Made by a program: the position numbers and the translations under genes
Assembly (NCBI GenBank): GCA_029948255.1
Contig: JALIZF010001518.1
Span: 1-64,000, forward strand
Length of the DNA stretch: 64,000 nucleotides
Source: Telmatactis stephensoni
Taxonomy: Eukaryota; Cnidaria; Anthozoa; Actiniaria; Isophelliidae
Reading direction: 5' to 3'
Notes under the pieces: generated by a model
Databases searched by the model: none
Seen by the model: the letters and a program-made list of their open reading frames with translations, nothing else
What the model was told of the DNA's origin: nothing
Shown here: positions 47,901 to 53,900 of the stretch, piece by piece
Layout: every line of letters begins with the position of its first letter
How positions within the stretch are numbered: position 1 is the first letter of the stretch

Positions 47901-50900
47901 CTGGAAATATCCTATTTTAATTCAGGCTTGAGCTAGTAGAAATCGTTGGAAAAAGAGGAAGACATGTGCCAGTCATTCTAACGGATGATGTTAAAGAATC
48001 AATCGATATTCTGAATAAAACAAGGAATGTGGTTGGAATTGAAGATGATAACCCCTATGTTTTTGCAAGTCAGCAGTCATACCTTAAAGGATGGGAGTGC
48101 ATAAAAAAATGCACTGCCCGGGTCCAACTTGAAAAGCCAAAGCTGATCACAGGCAGAAAACTTCGAAAGTATGTGGCAACTGTAACGCAAGTTGGATCAT
48201 TGACCAAAGATGATTTAGACTGGGTGGCGAGGCATCTTGGCCATGATATTACAGTCCACAGAAATTTCTATCGTCTGCATGATTCAACATTGGAATTGGC
48301 AAAAGTGAGCAAACTTCTTCTTGCCGTTGATAGTGGGAACATAGGATCTCTTGTAGGAAAATCACTGCAAGATATTGAAATTGAAGGTAAAACATATAAT
48401 TATTATTTATAGTCAGTGGTTGGTAAGGTGCCATTAAGTGGTTGGTAAGAGTGGTTGGTAAGGAGTCAGTAAGTAAGTAAGGTTGTTAGTAAGTGGTTAG
48501 AAAGGTGTCAGTAAGTGGTGTGAGAAATATTATATAATAATTGGCATATTATGCGCGCTCTGATTGGTCGAACAACCATGTGTGATTAGAGTACACACAC
48601 ATAGATGGCGTCATCGAATCTTACGCGCGCTCTGATTGGTTGGAATGTTTTGATAAATATTATATAAAACAGATAGATTCCGTTTTTCCGTGCGTCTGTA
48701 CTCTAATCGATGCACAGAAGACGTCAAAATGTGGTGAGAACAACAGTCACGCCACTCGACTTCGTCTCATGGCGTACTTTTTTGTTCTCACCACATTTTG
48801 ACATATCATCTGTACAGACGCACGAAAAAATGGAATCTATTTGTTAATTGCTTTCACTTTAATATATTGTTAGATGACCTGTAACAATTCATACATTAAT
48901 TTTATGTTGTTAAAAACACAAACAGATATTCCTGGAGCTGAAATCAAGGATAACGATGATGATGATGATGAAGATGATGATGATTATGTGGACAGGACAG
49001 AAGGTAAGGAATGTTATAAAAAGTTTTATCATATGACTTGGTAATTTACTGAACTCTTATTGGTTGATACATGGGCTGTCGAAATGCATATTCATTCTTT
49101 TTTTCGTATCTGGACCGCTGTTCCGGATGTGTTGCTTTTACTGGTGTGAGATTCAGATTTGTTTGTGACAGATTTTTTACAGTTTGCATGTTGTTAACAC
49201 CAAAAGTTTCAAACTTATGTATTAAATAACAAAGCATTTCACCCTTGGCAGATTTGGGAATCAAAAATTGATGATGTCGTTTTATTGCACTTGTTTTATG
49301 AAATAGAAAATTGGAAATTAGGGTATTTTAATGAACAAAAATGTATGCAAATTTATTCATCGTACTATTTCACACTTTTTCATTTTTTTCCCCGCATTCT
49401 ATTGGATTCTCTGAAAAACTAACTGCATTTTGTAAGGACTTGTTCAATGATTTCATGAAAACAAGATATCATGGCTAGCTCTGTTTTACCTTTATTAACA
49501 ATGATTAAATGATCTCAAAGCATTTAAGTACAGCTCTATGTTTTACCTTTATTATAAGCGCACTTAATCCATGAAACAAAAATAGTACAATACAGGTGCT
49601 AACAAAATTATTCTTATTCCTTTGTTCTCATTGTCTCATCAACATTATTTAGTAGTAATTATTAATATTAATTTTGTTTCACATACTCTGTATTTAGTAG
49701 GAATGATTTAGCTTTGTATTCTTATTTTCCAGCTTTCATATAAACAATTCAATTTTTAAATGATTTGGGTACATAGGCCAATCCTTACTAAAGTCAGTGT
49801 ATACATTAAGGCCCAGTTCAAATGTCGAACTTTTGTCACGAGTGCCAAACCTTATTCTTGAAATTTGTAAATAAGGAATGTGGCATCAGAACCACTTTGA
49901 ATTTGACTAATTCATTAAGAGTTATGCTAGAATTAGGCCAGTTTGAATTACTTTAATTGGTCAAATTTATGCAGCTCTGACGCCGCATTTCTTATTTACA
50001 AATTTCAAGAATTAGGTTCAGTGCTACAAAAATTAAACATCTGAACTGGGCCTAAGCTTTATTAGCATAGACAATTCTTTCTTAGTGCAAATCAGCACTG
50101 AATATTAAAAAAACATAATGGTACATTAAGCCTTCCATGAAAGTTTGAACTTGGCACCTAAAAATAGTTTCTGCTTGATGAGGTCTTAAAAACACATTTT
50201 TCACAGAGAATGTATGGACTCATTAGTGCTTTTGCCACCCAGATTTAGATGACATTTTTTATGTCCATCAAACTATTAAGCTAACTGCAAAATAATTGTC
50301 ACTGAATACATATATGGAAACGTTAGCTTTCCTTGAGCTTTTAAGGAAGACATGTAAAATAGTTTCTGCGAGATGAGGTTTTAAAATCTCTAAATTTTAT
50401 GTATGGGCTCATTAGTGCATTTCCCCCAGAAAGTTCAAATTTGATAATTCAAAAACTATTGCATATTAAGAGCTAATACCTTCACAAAATCCTTTTATGA
50501 ATATGCTCTTTATATTCTAGAATCATTTTAAAATTTTTGTTGCATTTGATTGTATGTTAATGAGCAAAAATAAACAAGTTACATAACATAAGTTTGCTAG
50601 TTCATTGTAATGGAAAGTTCACTCACAAGTGTTTGCTTGTAAAACACGTAATGTCGGCTCTGAGTAGACTAAAGACAAATACTGTCTAATGCTAAAATTA
50701 TTAAATTTCTCAAAACATTTGTCTAGTATACTATGCTTTTTTTTGTATTTTACAGCTTTAGCAATAACAATCCAATTTAAACGATGAGGGTATAGTTGAA
50801 CACGAATACAAATTCTGATCTTCCTGCTCTTGATAATATTCGACGTGTTCTGAAAACACTCAACATATTTTAAGTAGGTCTACAATACAGCTGTGTGATT

Positions 50901-53900
50901 TTGTATGTAGTTGGAGCATATTAAAATGCATATTTATCCCTTGACTTTATTATATACATATATACTTAGATTTATTCACTACAGCTCTATTCAGTATATT
51001 TTTGTACGCTCACCGATGTCTTGCAAAAGAAAAGTTTTTGAGGGAAAATATTTCCAAAACAACACTCTGAGCTGTGATTCACAGCCAAGAGGTCGGAGAT
51101 AATAACCACAAATATAATCCTTTTTAGTCAAAATCTTAGAGAAAATTAATGATAAATCAAGTTCAAGATAATTTGTGTCAAGTTTTAGGGACATTTGAGA
51201 TGCCAGGTATGTTTAATGAGCATAAATTTGACTCATGTTTATCTTTGAGTGAACTCAAAGTCTTTGCATTTGCCAGCTCGTCTTTGTAAACATACTTTTG
51301 TCAGTAAGCAAAAAGTCAAAGTTGCAAATAAATAAATAATAATTTTAAATTGTAATTCACTTTACAGACCTTCTATTAACATAAGAAATAAATAAATGTT
51401 ATTTTGATTCTAATTTGACACTGTTGTTGATTTGAATTTAAGCTTATGTTGTAGCCTCGTAGTTTTCAGGTTGTTTGAAACAAAAATCTTTACCATGGAA
51501 AACGCTGTTTTCAGAGCAAAATGAAAAAAGTATATAGAAATCTCAGTGTGTATATAATAAACAGGAAACAACATGGAAAGTGCTTTGTACAGTTTTTATT
51601 CACTCATTGTTTCGTATCATAAAACTCACTCACTCGTACCTCGCTTGTTCGTTTTATTGATACTTCCAACTCATGAGTAAAAACCGTATGCGCACACTTT
51701 CCATGAAGTATTCTCTATATATGATCACATACCACAACTCACCACTACATATCTCCATCAGATGCTCATGCATTTTATCAAATTCATGCATGCACTTTAC
51801 TTACTTGACTGACTTAGTTTTTGAGGATGACCTGAAAAAGAAAAATTTTATAACTCGACATTCCACAGGAATCTTGAGTAATAAATTAAATCTAATTTAA
51901 AATTATTCATTTGGATAGCTGCAGATTTGGATATGGCAAAGAATCCAGCAACACTCCCAAAAACCTCAAGAAAAAAAGGTATATCAAAAATCCTTCTATG
52001 TAAAATATAGTTGGTAAGTTGTCAGCAATTGTTTCGCAATTAAGGTGTCAGAGAGTGGTTGGTAAGGTATCAGGTCCAAGTGGTTGGTAAGGTATCAGCA
52101 AGTGGTTTAGGTATCAGGAAGCTGTTAGTATGCTAAAGTAAAAAAAGAAAAGTAAAGCAGCCATATTTATTGTCCATAATTCGTAACGTCAGTAATTCAA
52201 CTGACAAACCTGAGGTCGAAGGTGCTCTCATTTTACTCCCCTCTTTCTATCAGTGCTCCATTTTAATGTATTTAAAGCTAATTAAAGCTACACAGAAAAG
52301 AAAAAAGTTAAAACAAGGATGCGAGGTCACTGAGAGTCGAACTCAGGACCTCTTGCAAGCCCAGAAGGGTTGTGTCATCCTTGCTCTTATGGTATCAGTA
52401 AGTGGTTGGTAAGATATCAGTAACTGCTTGGTAAGGTGTCAGGAAGTGGCTGGTAAGGTGTCAGTAAGTGGTTGGTAAGGTGTCAGGAAGTGGTTGGTAA
52501 GATATCAGTAACTGCTTGGTAAGGTGTCAGGAAGTGGTTTGTAAGGTGTCAGGAAGTGGTTGGTAAGGTGTCAGTAAGTGGTTGGTAAGGTGTCAGGAAG
52601 TGGTTGGTAAGATATCAGTAACTGCTTGGTAAGGTGTCAGGAAGTGGTTTGTAAGGTGTCAGGAAGTGGTTGGTAAGGTGTCAGTAAGTGGTTGGTAAGG
52701 TGTCAGGAAGTGGTTGGTAAGATATCAGTAACTGCTTGGTGAGGTGTCAGGAAGTGGTTTGTAAGGTGTCAGGAAGTGGTTGGTAAGGTATCAGGGAGCG
52801 CGTTCACATTTGATTTTTAGTCTAGCTTTATTTCGTTTAAGCTAGCTTTATATGATAACGCCAATGTGAACGTGTTTTTAAGCTAGCTAAACTTTTGCTC
52901 CTGTTTTGCTCTTAATCGCCGTTCACATTGGTAACTTTGACCGACATGGTTTTATTTCATAAAGCGAGATAAAGGTGTCTACTTTGACAGATTTTTTTGA
53001 GTCACGACGGTCCTGTTTCGTCAACTAATCTGGTCTCAAGTTGCACTGATTCAACAGGCCTCGTGTCGCTGGTTGCTTCGCTTTGCTCCCGGGCTTGTTC
53101 CTTAATGTTTTCAGCTTTGTAGCGTTAATTTCCAAGTGTTTTTACAAAAATTATTTGAAATAAATACAGTTTGACTGGCTCAGCCATGTTGACCGCGGCA
53201 ACTCAAATCCCACCAAAGTTCAAATAGCAAGTATTAGATTACTAACTCACGCTCGCTTTAAAATCACAATGTGAACGTCATGTACTATTAAACTAGCTTA
53301 AACCGGAAAAGTGATGACAGACATATCGAGGCTTAAATGACTTAAGCTAGCTAAATTGGACGATAATGTGAACGCGCTCAGGAAGTGGTTGGTAAGGTGT
53401 CAGGAAGTGGTTGGTAAGGTGTCAGGAAGTGGTTGGTAAGATGTCAGAAAGTGGTTGGTAAGATGTCAGGAAGTGGTTGGTAAGGTGTCAGGAAGTGGTT
53501 GGTAAGGTGTCAGGAAGTGGTTGGTAAGGTGTCAGGAAGTGGTTGGTAAGATGTCAGGAAGTGGTTGGTAAGGTATCAGGAAGTGGTTGGTAAGGTGTCA
53601 GGAAGTGGTTGGTAAGGTGTCTTTATTTGGTTGGTAAGGTGTCAGGAATTGGTTATATAGCTTTCACTTGAATATATTCTTAGATGACCTGTAACAATCC
53701 ATACATTGATTTTTTCTTTACAGATACTCCCAGAGCTCAAATTGAGGGAAATGTTGACGATGAAGATGACGATGACGATGATAATTATGTGCCTCCAAAA
53801 ACCTCAAGAAGAAAAGGTACATTTATAAGATTAGCATGCCATTGATTTTTAGGATTAATTATCAAGTCCATTAATAATTCATGAGGAATTTAACACAATA

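Larger units (their letters stand above)
52010..53650 (+). repeat. GGTAAG-type minisatellite, ~22-bp unit
   Basis: Dozens of copies of GTGGTTGGTAAGGTGTCAGG, with an 88-bp and longer higher-order pattern including GATATCAGTAACTGCTTGGT. Interrupted by a minus-strand SINE-like piece and by a 0.58-kb MITE. The same family occurs at 48415 and in the 17.2-kb element. Confidence 0.92.
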
